This document shows positions 33,402-40,275 of a DNA stretch of 40,427 nt, piece after piece (within the stretch, counting starts at the first letter, position 1; the number at the start of each line of letters is the position of its first letter). The position numbers and the translations under genes are program-made. This DNA is from UMGS755 sp045132895. Lineage in GTDB: Bacteria; Bacillota; Clostridia; UBA1381; UBA9506. Under the pieces are notes generated by a model. It was not told the DNA's origin. It did no database searches and saw only the letters and a list, made by a program, of their open reading frames with translations. The stretch spans positions 1 through 40,427 of the forward strand of contig JBGUTC010000007.1 in assembly GCA_045132895.1 (NCBI GenBank), written 5' to 3'.

Positions 33402-34235
33402 TTAGCGTGCGCCGCGACGTTTTACAATGAATTTATCGCTTACGTTCTTTTTCTTTCTGGTCTTCAGGCCCAGTGCAGGTTTACCCCAAGGAGTAACAGG
33501 TCCGGGACGACCGATGGGTGAACGACCTTCACCACCACCATGAGGATGGTCATTCGGGTTCATTACAGAACCTCTAACGGTGGGACGAATACCCATGTGA
33601 CGTTTTCTACCGGCTTTACCGATGGATACGTTTTCATGATCCAGGTTACCAACCTGACCGATGGTTGCCATACAGTTCAGTCTGATATAGCGAACTTCAC
33701 CGGACGGAAGTCTTACCTGAGCATATTTCTCTTCTTTAGACATGAGCTGTGCTGCGCCGCCTGCAGAACGAACCAGCTGGCCGCCTTTACCGGGCATAAG
33801 CTCAATGTTATGAATCAGTGTACCAACGGGGATAAACTGAATCTGCATTGCGTTACCGGGCTTAATATCAGCGCCGTTGGGATCTGTAACTAATACGTTG
33901 CCGTCTGTTACACCCAGGGGAGCTAAGAAGTAACGCTTTTCGCCGTCTTCATACTGAACCAGAGCGATGTTAGCAGAACGATTCGGATCGTATTCGATAC
34001 CGATAACGGTTGCTGCACCGATCTTATTTCTCTTGAAGTCGATAATTCTGTATTTTCTCTTATTTCCGCCGCCTCTGTGCCGAACTGTGATTCTACCGTA
34101 GTTATTTCTACCGCCGTTCTTGCTGAGGTTCGTTAAAAGGGAGCGTTCCGGCTCACTCTTAGTGATTTCCTCGAAGGTAGAAACGGTCATAAATCTTCTG
34201 GCAGGAGAGGTAGGATTAAACTTTTTTGTAGGCAT
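33402..34235 (-). CDS. rplB: 50S ribosomal protein L2
   Basis: 277 residues, full length. The conserved HPHGGGEGRSPIGRP loop with the histidine near the peptidyl transferase centre is present, as is the RRGAR ending. It needs no special comment beyond the 68-base gap to rpsS, which has GC-rich weak inverted repeats (GCCG with CGGC at 33369-33386). Confidence 0.99.
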   Translation of the reverse strand: MPTKKFNPTSPARRFMTVSTFEEITKSEPERSLLTNLSKNGGRNNYGRITVRHRGGGNKRKYRIIDFKRNKIGAATVIGIEYDPNRSANIALVQYEDGEKRYFLAPLGVTDGNVLVTDPNGADIKPGNAMQIQFIPVGTLIHNIELMPGKGGQLVRSAGGAAQLMSKEEKYAQVRLPSGEVRYIRLNCMATIGQVGNLDHENVSIGKAGRKRHMGIRPTVRGSVMNPNDHPHGGGEGRSPIGRPGPVTPWGKPALGLKTRKKKNVSDKFIVKRRGAR

Positions 34236-34271
34236 CCTTGTTCCTCCTATACTAAAATAATAATCTCGGCA

Positions 34272-34565
34272 TTAAGCCATGCCGTCAAAGAATTCGATGG
34301 TCTTGCTGTCAGCAGTCAGCTGAACGATTGCTTTCTTCCAGCTTGCTCTTCTGCCTTCATATCTGCCCATGCGCTTCATTTTACCCATCATGTTCAGTGT
34401 GTTAACACTTGCAACTTTAACGCCGAAGATTTCTTCAACAGCTTTTTTGATTTCAATCTTGTTAGCAGATTTCTTCACGCAGAAAGTGTATTTCTTATCT
34501 GCGAGCTGATCCATGCTCTGTTCGGAGATGATGGGCTTTATGATAATATCGTGTGCGTATGTCAT
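34272..34565 (-). CDS. rplW: 50S ribosomal protein L23
   Basis: 97 residues. Forms the docking site for trigger factor and SRP at the tunnel exit. IIKPIISEQSMDQ and the loop MMGKMKRMGRYEGRRASWKK are typical. Its ATG overlaps the rplD stop (TAATG), so translation is coupled. Confidence 0.98.
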   Translation of the reverse strand: MTYAHDIIIKPIISEQSMDQLADKKYTFCVKKSANKIEIKKAVEEIFGVKVASVNTLNMMGKMKRMGRYEGRRASWKKAIVQLTADSKTIEFFDGMA

Positions 34566-35188
34566 TATGCATAAACCTCCCCTAATTGATCGGCTGCACT
34601 CTTTGCAAGAATGATGGTCTTACAATTCAGTAAATCGTAAACATTCAGCATTCCTACGAAGCTTGCCTTCACGCCCTCAATGTTTCTTGCGCTGCGATAA
34701 ACAGCTTCATTCTTTTCAGGCAGAACGATCAGCGCTTTGCCGTTTACATTCAGATTAGACAGCATAGCTGCAATCTGCTTGGTTTTGATTTCGGATACTG
34801 CGATGTCATCCAGTACCATGATTTCCTGATCCTTAGCTTTAGCAGATAAAGCGGACTTCATTGCTAATGCACGAATCTTCTTGTTTACGCTCATTGCGTA
34901 ACTTCTCGGCTTCGGAGCGAACACTACGCCACCGCCGGTCCACTGAGGAGACCGTGTGGAGCCCTGACGTGCACGACCGGTACCTTTCTGTCTCCAGGGT
35001 TTTGCACCACCGCCACGAACTTCTGCACGGGTCAGTGCGCTCTGTGTGCCCTGTCTCTGATTGGCAAGGTAAGCAACAACAACAGAATGAACAGCAGCTT
35101 CGTTCGGTTCAATACCGAATACAGCATCGTTTAATTCGTAGTTGCCGACCTCTTTGCCTTCCATATTGTATAATACCACGTTAGGCAT
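34565..35188 (-). CDS. rplD: 50S ribosomal protein L4
   Basis: 207 residues with the extended tunnel loop (EVRGGGAKPWRQKGTGRARQG then RSPQWTGGG). In Escherichia coli and some other bacteria L4 also represses the S10 operon by binding its leader; this makes it the prime candidate ligand for the rpsJ leader structures at 36371-36652. Confidence 0.99.
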   Translation of the reverse strand: MPNVVLYNMEGKEVGNYELNDAVFGIEPNEAAVHSVVVAYLANQRQGTQSALTRAEVRGGGAKPWRQKGTGRARQGSTRSPQWTGGGVVFAPKPRSYAMSVNKKIRALAMKSALSAKAKDQEIMVLDDIAVSEIKTKQIAAMLSNLNVNGKALIVLPEKNEAVYRSARNIEGVKASFVGMLNVYDLLNCKTIILAKSAADQLGEVYA

Positions 35189-35216
35189 GATACTTCCTCC
35201 TTTCGATTCAAGTCTC

Positions 35217-35849
35217 TTAGCGAGCCTTTACAGAATTCTTGATTACAACCAAACCGCCCTTGGGGCCCGGGATTGCGCCGCGGATTGCCAGGATGTTGTT
35301 TTCAGCATCGATCTTAACGATGGACAGGTTCTGAATCGTAACCTTTTCAACACCCAAGTGACCTGCTAACTTCTTACCCTTCATAACACGGGAAGGAGTA
35401 GAACAAGCACCCATTGAACCGGGGCCTCTGTGGTAACCGGAACCGTGAGTCATAGGACCACGGTGAGTTCCCCAACGCTTAACTGTACCAGCGTAGCCTT
35501 TACCTTTGCTGATACCGGTTACATCAACGGAATCACCTTCAGCAAAAACGTCTGCCTTGATTTCGTCGCCCACGTTCATTTCAGCTGCGTTATCCAGCTT
35601 GAACTCCTTCAGGTATTTCATGTAGCCAGTACCGGCTTTCTTGAAATGACCCTGTAAGGGCTTTGTTGTGTGTTTTTCTTTCTTCTCCATGAAGCCAACC
35701 TGAACAGCATCATAGCCGTCATTTTCAGCGGTTTTCTTCTGGATTACTCTGCAAGGACCTGCTTCAACGACTGTAACGGGGATTAAAACGCCGTCTTCGC
35801 TGAAAAGCTGCGTCATGCCGAGCTTTTTGCCTAAAATCGCTTTCTTCAC
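35217..35849 (-). CDS. rplC: 50S ribosomal protein L3
   Basis: 210 residues. The long loop reaching the peptidyl transferase centre (THGSGYHRGPGSMGACSTPSRV) is intact. The start is GTG at 35849, seven bases after AGGAGG. It follows rpsJ after a 124-base gap with two hairpins. Confidence 0.99.
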   Translation of the reverse strand: MKKAILGKKLGMTQLFSEDGVLIPVTVVEAGPCRVIQKKTAENDGYDAVQVGFMEKKEKHTTKPLQGHFKKAGTGYMKYLKEFKLDNAAEMNVGDEIKADVFAEGDSVDVTGISKGKGYAGTVKRWGTHRGPMTHGSGYHRGPGSMGACSTPSRVMKGKKLAGHLGVEKVTIQNLSIVKIDAENNILAIRGAIPGPKGGLVVIKNSVKAR

Positions 35850-35879
35850 AAAAGCACCTCCTAAAAATGTTGGTTATTG

Positions 35880-35963
35880 GTTCACCGAAACAGGTGAACA
35901 TGACCCGCCGCTGCTTTTGCAACCGCAGTGCCTTTTAACAAACCCGGCGTTTGCCTTGGGTTT
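35880..35963 (-). other. Two hairpins in the rpsJ-rplC gap
   Basis: CAAACCC with GGGTTTG (35939-35964), strengthened by inner GGC/GCC, and GTTCACC with GGTGAAC (35880-35899, 6-base loop). The second ends about 16 bases before the rplC ribosome site. Neither has a proper T-run, so mRNA processing or translational control is more likely than termination. Confidence 0.6.
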
Positions 35964-35973
35964 GCGAAATGCA

Positions 35974-36288
35974 TTAATATTTCATCTCGATGTCCACACC
36001 TGCAGGCAGTTCGATTCTCATTAAAGCATCAACTGTCTTGTTGGTGGGCAGCAGGATGTCAATCAGACGCTTGTGAGTGCGCATTTCGAACTGCTCACGG
36101 GAATCTTTGTACTTATGAACAGCTCTTAAGATGGTGACAACCTCTTTCTTGGTCGGAAGCGGAATAGGTCCGGAAACCTTCGCGCCGGTTCTCTTGGCTG
36201 TTTCAACGATTTTTTCGGCAGACTGATCAAGAAGAACGTGATCATATGCCTTCAGTCTGATTCTGATTTTCTGACTTGTCTGTGCCAT
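35974..36288 (-). CDS. rpsJ: 30S ribosomal protein S10
   Basis: 104 residues; also the NusB partner in antitermination (NusE). The conserved start KIRIRLKAYDHVLLDQSAEKI and GPIPLPTKKEVVTILRA are present. The ATG at 36288 has AAAGGAGG; the ORF upstream to 36354 is leader. It is the first gene of the superoperon, about 400 bases after the promoter. Confidence 0.99.
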   Translation of the reverse strand: MAQTSQKIRIRLKAYDHVLLDQSAEKIVETAKRTGAKVSGPIPLPTKKEVVTILRAVHKYKDSREQFEMRTHKRLIDILLPTNKTVDALMRIELPAGVDIEMKY

Positions 36289-36444
36289 TGTCTTTCCTCC
36301 TTTTAGAATTTCGCGCTTCACTATTAATAGGAAGCTTTGTTTTTGTCTGTGCATGAAGAAACGGCTCGCCGAAGCTATTACCTACGGTAAAGCTTCATCT
36401 AAAAAAGCGTACACACGGCCGGGCGTTTCGCCCTTGGCCATAAT

Positions 36445-36471
36445 AAAAACCCAAAAACGAACGTTTCTGGG
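36445..36471 (-). terminator. Intrinsic terminator T3 inside the S10 leader
   Basis: CCCAGAAACG pairs with CGTTTTTGGG (one G-U pair) around a UUCG-type turn, and five T plus ATT follow on the minus strand. It lies about 155 bases before rpsJ, so it must be bypassed for the operon to be read. Confidence 0.72.
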
Positions 36472-36538
36472 CCAGTCACGCTTTTCTGCGGTCTTCCCCA
36501 CTTGGAAATCCCGAACACAAACGAAAGCAAAAAAGGAC

Positions 36539-36559
36539 AAAAAGGCAGACAAAGCCGCC
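36539..36559 (-). terminator. Weak terminator-like hairpin T2 in the S10 leader
   Basis: GGCGG pairs with CTGCC (one G-U pair) over a 6-base loop, followed by TTTTTG and then another T-run. Only five base pairs, so its effect is uncertain. Confidence 0.4.
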
Positions 36560-36631
36560 CTGGTAAGCTTTTTTTCTCTCTATTTGCGTATGACTAGTCG
36601 CCCGGTTTCTTGAATCGGACATTCTCCACGG

Positions 36632-36652
36632 AAAAACCCGCCTCAGGGGCGG
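36632..36652 (-). terminator. Terminator-like hairpin T1 in the S10 leader
   Basis: CCGCC pairs with GGCGG over a 5-base loop, followed by G and TTTTT on the minus strand. It ends about 55 bases after the predicted transcription start. Confidence 0.5.
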
Positions 36653-36692
36653 CAACCTCCCGCTTCATCGTATGTCATGTCACAGCTCTTTA

Positions 36693-36721
36693 ATTTTACA
36701 CTATCTAAAGATAAAAAGCAA
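36693..36721 (-). promoter_or_regulatory. Candidate promoter of the S10-spc-alpha superoperon
   Basis: TAAAAT (36693-36698) with a 17-base spacer to TTGCTT (36716-36721) on the minus strand, in AT-rich DNA directly after the terminator of the cation transporter. The -35 is weak; the surrounding A-tracts may act as an UP element for RpoA. Confidence 0.6.
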
Positions 36722-36732
36722 GTTTTTAAAGA

Positions 36733-36765
36733 AAAAAGTTCGCAAAAATATTTCACGAACTTTTT
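36733..36765 (-). terminator. Intrinsic terminator of the cation transporter gene
   Basis: AAAAAGTTCG pairs with CGAACTTTTT around a 13-base loop, with a T-run after it on the minus strand. It isolates the ribosomal operon from upstream transcription. The DNA between it and the gene end at 36859 (about 95 bases) shows nothing I can name. Confidence 0.82.
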
Positions 36766-36858
36766 ATTGTTTTTCATAATTTTATTGTGCAAGTTGCTAC
36801 ATCCTTGTGCCTATCGATAAAATAAATACAACATCTTGTTATTTTTATGCAGCGGACA

Positions 36859-38046
36859 CTAATTTTTAACTTGCCATGACTGATTTTCAACCTGAATGAC
36901 TGTATTATAACGCGAATCAATCGCCCGAATCCGTCTGACGATGTCATCCGCTACCCGTTCCCGTTGATCGGGATGCAAACTATACGGCACCTCCAGATCA
37001 AAAATCAGGTTAATATTCTGCTCACCGTCTGTCATGCGGAAATCATGAATCGAAAAGGAAGAATCAACCTCATGCACACAAGCAAGTACCATAGTGCGAA
37101 CCTTTTCAATCCGTTCATCATTCACACTAACGGGATCCATATGAATCACAATATGAACACCCAGATCCCGTTGAATCTGCTTCTCAACAGCATCAATCAC
37201 TTCATGAATCAAAACGAAGTCCCCATCTTCCGGCACCTCAGCGTGAATCGACGCCATGCAGCGCCCCGGACCGTAATCATGAACAATCAAATCATGGGCA
37301 CCGGTAATGCAGGACTGCGCCATAACAGTTTTGCAGATTTCGTTCACCATAGCAGGATCAGGCGGTGTACCCAATAAAATCGTGATGGTATCTCTGGCAA
37401 TGCCGTAACCGGAAAACATAATCAGAACAGAAATCCCGACACCCATCAATCCGTCAACGGGAAAATCCAGAAAGATTCCTAACACCATAGAGAGCAAAAC
37501 TGCACCGGTAGCATATACATCATTCAGACTATCCTGTGCTGCTGCCCGGATCACAACAGAGTCAACTGCCCGCCCAATTTTCCGGTTAGCTACAAATAGC
37601 CAGAGTTTCACGAGAATAGAACCACAAAGAATCACCGCAGAAAGCCAACTAAAAACCAACTTTTCATAGTGAAAGATTTTCACGGAAGATGTCTTCAGTA
37701 ATTCAAAGCCAACCAGCATAATAATAAAAGAAACAATTAAAGATGCAATATATTCAAACCGTCCATGTCCAAAAGGGTGTTCCTCATCAGCATGCCAACT
37801 GGCAGCAGTTGTACCAATTAAAGAAACAACCGAAGAACCCATATCCGACAGATTGTTGAATGCATCCGACAAAACCGCTACAGAACCACTGAGAATTCCC
37901 GCCAGCAACTTCAATAAAAACAAAACAAGATTGCAAACAATCCCTAATATACCCGATAACTTTCCATATGACTTTCGCACAGAAAGGTCACCGGTTTTTT
38001 CCCAATTTTGAATAAATCTTGAAATCAGTAAATTGATCACGAACAT
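36859..38046 (-). CDS. Cation diffusion facilitator (CDF) family transporter
   Basis: A 395-residue membrane protein expected to export divalent metal ions such as zinc, manganese or iron. Six helices fill the first half; the metal site residues appear as SDAFNNLSDMGSS in helix 2 and the helix-5 partner DSLNDVYATGAVLL; HPFGHGRFEY follows helix 2. The cytoplasmic C-terminal domain (residues about 210-300, GAHDLIVHDYGPGRCMASIHAEV) is present and is followed by about 90 extra residues resembling a second such domain. ATG at 38046 is chosen because transcription should begin near 38075; a GTG at 38040 has better spacing to AAGGA. Adjacency to the Fur-type regulator makes iron or manganese efflux possible, unproven. 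Confidence 0.92.
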   Translation of the reverse strand: MFVINLLISRFIQNWEKTGDLSVRKSYGKLSGILGIVCNLVLFLLKLLAGILSGSVAVLSDAFNNLSDMGSSVVSLIGTTAASWHADEEHPFGHGRFEYIASLIVSFIIMLVGFELLKTSSVKIFHYEKLVFSWLSAVILCGSILVKLWLFVANRKIGRAVDSVVIRAAAQDSLNDVYATGAVLLSMVLGIFLDFPVDGLMGVGISVLIMFSGYGIARDTITILLGTPPDPAMVNEICKTVMAQSCITGAHDLIVHDYGPGRCMASIHAEVPEDGDFVLIHEVIDAVEKQIQRDLGVHIVIHMDPVSVNDERIEKVRTMVLACVHEVDSSFSIHDFRMTDGEQNINLIFDLEVPYSLHPDQRERVADDIVRRIRAIDSRYNTVIQVENQSWQVKN

Positions 38047-38081
38047 CTTCCTTTTACATAAAGCATTTATACCATGCATTT

Positions 38082-38111
38082 AGAGTACCATATTTTAACT
38101 CTCTTTGTCAA
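38082..38111 (-). promoter_or_regulatory. Candidate promoter of the CDF gene
   Basis: Perfect TTGACA (38106-38111), 18-base spacer, TACTCT (38082-38087) preceded by TGG, an extended -10 on the minus strand. Confidence 0.6.
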
Positions 38112-38307
38112 CCTCCCTATCATACCTTTTCATCGACAAATTCTGCAAAGTATTTTAGCAATTTATGATGCAAGGAAACAAACGCTCTCGAATTAATACG
38201 CAGATAAAACAATCCTCCTATTAAATAAGGAAGAAACTCCTGCTAATTTGGCTCCTATTTTGATCTTTCATAAGAAAAAATTTTTTCAAAAAAATTAAAA
38301 AAAAGTG

Positions 38308-38336
38308 TTGACAAATCAAGTTTTTGTTGTTATAAT
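38308..38336 (+). promoter_or_regulatory. Consensus sigma-A promoter of the fur-type/rubrerythrin unit
   Basis: Perfect TTGACA (38308-38313), 17-base spacer, perfect TATAAT (38331-38336). The -10 region is part of an AT-rich imperfect palindrome (TTAT...ATAA, 38329-38348) that could be an operator for the regulator itself, though it does not match the PerR box well. Confidence 0.9.
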
Positions 38337-38388
38337 AAAAATGTAATAAATACAAAGTTGAAATAATTATAAACAAGGAGGTGCACTT

Positions 38389-38787
38389 ATGACATCTGCA
38401 GAAATACTTGCTCAGCATGACATAAAACCTTCACTGCCGAGGATCTTGATTTTCGATTACCTTCGGCAACACCGCACCCATCCTACTGTGGATGAAATCT
38501 ATTCCTCTTTGGTTGTTCGTGTACCGACCCTTTCAAAAACCACGGTTTATAACACGGTAAAACTGCTTGCCACAGCAGGCATTATCAAAACCATTACCAT
38601 TGAGGAACAACAAGCTCGTTACGATGCTTGTACCGACCTGCACGGTCACTTTCTCTGTACCAATTGCGGTGGCGTCTACGACTTTGACACATCTTTGCCG
38701 GACAGTCGCCTCCCCCACGGATTCACAGTGAAAACACAGGAGGTCTACTACACAGGGACCTGCCAATCTTGTAGTCAAAAAAAATAA
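38389..38787 (+). CDS. Fur-family metal/peroxide regulator, PerR-like
   Basis: A 132-residue transcriptional repressor of the Fur family. The N-terminal winged helix (HPTVDEIYSSL, then LSKTTVYNTVKLLATAGII) contacts DNA; the dimer domain carries DLHGHFLCTNCGGVYDF and a final CQSC, the two C-x2-C pairs of the structural zinc site. The regulatory-site residues fit either Fur or PerR and cannot be separated by eye; the next gene being a reverse rubrerythrin favours PerR. AAGGAGGTG precedes the ATG. A perfect sigma-A promoter suggests strong expression unless self-repressed. Confidence 0.93.
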   Translation: MTSAEILAQHDIKPSLPRILIFDYLRQHRTHPTVDEIYSSLVVRVPTLSKTTVYNTVKLLATAGIIKTITIEEQQARYDACTDLHGHFLCTNCGGVYDFDTSLPDSRLPHGFTVKTQEVYYTGTCQSCSQKK

Positions 38788-38825
38788 AAAATAAAAAAAT
38801 TATAATTAAAAGGAGATTAAAAACT

Positions 38826-39413
38826 ATGAAAAAATTTGTATGTTCTGTATGCGGATATGTTCACGAAGGAGACGCTGCTCCGGCAAACTGCCCGGTCTGC
38901 AAAGTTCCTGCTGAAAAGTTTAAAGAAATGGTAGAAGGTGCAGCCCTGGCTGCTGAACATGAATACGGTGTTTACGGCAAAACCGTTAAAAATAACCCCG
39001 ATATCTCTGAAGAAGACAAGAAGTTCATTTTTGAACAGCTGATGGCAAACTTCAACGGCGAATGTGCTGAAGTTGGTATGTACCTCTGCATGGCCAGAAT
39101 CGCACATCGCGAAGGATACCCCGAAGTAGGTCTTTACTGGGAAAAAGCAGCTTATGAAGAAGCTGAACACGCAGCAAAATTTGCTGAACTCTTAGGAGAA
39201 GACTTAGAACCTAACATGAAAGCCAGCACCAAGGCAAATCTTGCATGGAGAGTTGACTGCGAATACGGCGCAACTCAGGGTAAATTCGATTTAGCCGCTT
39301 GCGCTAAGAAAAACGGCCTTGATGCAATCCACGACACCGTTCATGAAATGGCTCGCGATGAAGCTCGTCATGGTAGAGGTTTAGAAGGCTTACTGAAAAG
39401 ATACTTCAAATAA
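38826..39413 (+). CDS. rbr: Reverse rubrerythrin (rubredoxin domain at the N-terminus)
   Basis: A 195-residue non-haem iron protein that reduces hydrogen peroxide in anaerobes. Unlike classical rubrerythrin, the rubredoxin domain comes first: CSVCGYVHEG and CPVC bind one iron. The ferritin-like four-helix domain follows (residues about 50-195), with glutamate and histidine di-iron ligands visible in NGECAEVGMY, AAYEEAEHAAKFAE, NTVHEMARDEARHGRG-like segments. AAGGAG precedes the ATG, and it starts 38 bases after the Fur-type gene, so both share a transcript ending at the terminator at 39440-39473. The gap carries TTATAATTA, half of a PerR-type box. Confidence 0.96.
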   Translation: MKKFVCSVCGYVHEGDAAPANCPVCKVPAEKFKEMVEGAALAAEHEYGVYGKTVKNNPDISEEDKKFIFEQLMANFNGECAEVGMYLCMARIAHREGYPEVGLYWEKAAYEEAEHAAKFAELLGEDLEPNMKASTKANLAWRVDCEYGATQGKFDLAACAKKNGLDAIHDTVHEMARDEARHGRGLEGLLKRYFK

Positions 39414-39439
39414 AATGATTTCGCTTTCTGCCAAAATCA

Positions 39440-39473
39440 CAAAAACAGGTGAGAATACTCTCACCTGTTTTTG
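39440..39473 (+). terminator. Intrinsic terminator of the fur-rubrerythrin unit
   Basis: A 14-bp perfect stem (CAAAAACAGGTGAG and its complement) with a 6-base loop; the T-run lies in the right arm (CTGTTTTTG). It is 26 bases after the rubrerythrin stop. Confidence 0.87.
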
Positions 39474-39650
39474 TCGAATTATACCCGGAAAGTAAAATGT
39501 TTGCGACAATTAAATCATAAATACTTAAACAGAAGAGAAATTCGAAAACGCTGTTACGCCGGATAACTCCACAAACACCTGTGCCATGAGCACGAATTCA
39601 GTACAGAAGCAGGCAAAATAACAACAGAAACTTAATAACGAGGTAATGAA

Positions 39651-40082
39651 ATGATCAGAAAATTAAATGAAACAGATTTAGACAAGGTTATGTCCATTTG
39701 GCTTGATTCAAATATCAGCGCTCACAGTTTTATTTCAAAAACTTATTGGGAAATGGCAGCCAATTTTGTTAAACGGGTCATTCCGTTGACAGAAGTTTAT
39801 GTATATGTGGACGGCGATAGCGTTCGCGGTTTTGTTGGTGTTGAAGATGACTACATTTCAGGATTATTCGTTGAAGAGGCTTTCCGGTCAAAAGGAATCG
39901 GAAAGCAGTTGATCGATCATATCAAAGCCGACAAACCAGAGCTTAATCTAAAAGTTTATCAGAAGAACGAAAGAGCCATCGCATTTTATAAAAGAGAGGG
40001 CTTTATCCTCGCAGCAGAAGCCGTTGACGGAAACACAAACGAGGCGGAGTTTGTTATGTATTGGAACAACCATAGTGCATAA
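39651..40082 (+). CDS. GNAT family N-acetyltransferase (YjaB-like)
   Basis: A 143-residue acetyltransferase using acetyl-CoA. The acetyl-CoA binding motif A appears as LFVEEAFRSKGIGKQLIDHI (R-x2-G-x-G/A form near residue 88), and motif B as VYQKNERAIAFYKREGF. The overall pattern resembles YjaB-type enzymes; the substrate is unknown. AGGT lies seven bases before the ATG. The 170-base gap upstream holds no promoter I could support. Confidence 0.92.
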   Translation: MIRKLNETDLDKVMSIWLDSNISAHSFISKTYWEMAANFVKRVIPLTEVYVYVDGDSVRGFVGVEDDYISGLFVEEAFRSKGIGKQLIDHIKADKPELNLKVYQKNERAIAFYKREGFILAAEAVDGNTNEAEFVMYWNNHSA

Positions 40083-40169
40083 AAAACTCAGTTTTAAAAG
40101 CGTTGTTCCTACCTGAAGACTATTGCAAATGTTAGGAGAATCTTCCTGTAATCTGTTGATTCTATAGCC

Positions 40170-40198
40170 TTGACACCGCGCAGAAAAAATGGTACAAT
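40170..40198 (+). promoter_or_regulatory. Promoter of the SGNH hydrolase-like gene
   Basis: Perfect TTGACA (40170-40175), 17-base spacer, TACAAT (40193-40198) preceded by TGG, an extended -10. Confidence 0.85.
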
Positions 40199-40219
40199 TG
40201 TTTTGTAAAACCAGTGATA

Positions 40220-40252
40220 TCGCAGTATTTCACCGTTTCTGAGAAACACTGC
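40220..40252 (+). other. Leader hairpin before the SGNH hydrolase-like gene
   Basis: CGCAGTATTTC pairs with GAAACACTGCG (one mismatch) around an 11-base loop, in the 5' leader about 15 bases after the predicted transcription start. No T-run follows. Confidence 0.55.
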
Positions 40253-40275
40253 GCTTTCTGAAAGAGGCAGGAATA

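Larger units (their letters stand above)
36289..36692 (-). promoter_or_regulatory. Structured leader of the S10 operon
   Basis: About 400 bases of minus-strand leader without a gene. From the promoter toward rpsJ it holds terminator-like hairpin T1 (36632-36652), weak T2 (36539-36559), strong T3 (36445-36471), then two non-terminating hairpins: GGGCG-AAA-CGCCC extended by GGCC/GGCC (36417-36439) and GAAGCT-TTACC with GGTAA-AGCTTC (36371-36396). A plus-strand ORF here (36353-36613) has no ribosome site and is not believed. The layout suggests transcription attenuation of ribosomal protein synthesis. Confidence 0.65.
38047..38388 (+). other. Divergent intergenic region between CDF and Fur-type genes
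   Basis: 342 bases, very AT-rich. It contains the CDF promoter (38082-38111, minus), the Fur promoter (38308-38336, plus) and a 14-base palindrome GAAAAAATTTTTTC (38274-38287) just upstream of the plus-strand -35, which may act as a curved or UP-type element. The middle part (about 38112-38270) holds no ORF with a ribosome site and no structure I can support. Confidence 0.6.

Noticed and set aside
20584..35973. Intergenic hairpins as one mobile or REP-type repeat family
   Set aside because: The stems differ in sequence and length from gap to gap, so no common repeat can be claimed.
36353..36613. Plus-strand ORF of 86 codons opposite the rpsJ leader
   Set aside because: It has no ribosome binding site, low-complexity lysine-rich sequence, and covers the structured leader on the other strand.
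38325..38350. Full PerR box at the fur-type promoter
   Set aside because: Only the first half (TTATAAT) matches; the second half differs at most positions, so only a possible operator is noted.
39479..39650. Promoter or small gene between rubrerythrin and the acetyltransferase
   Set aside because: TTGCGA at 39504 has no acceptable -10 at the right distance, and no short frame has a ribosome site.
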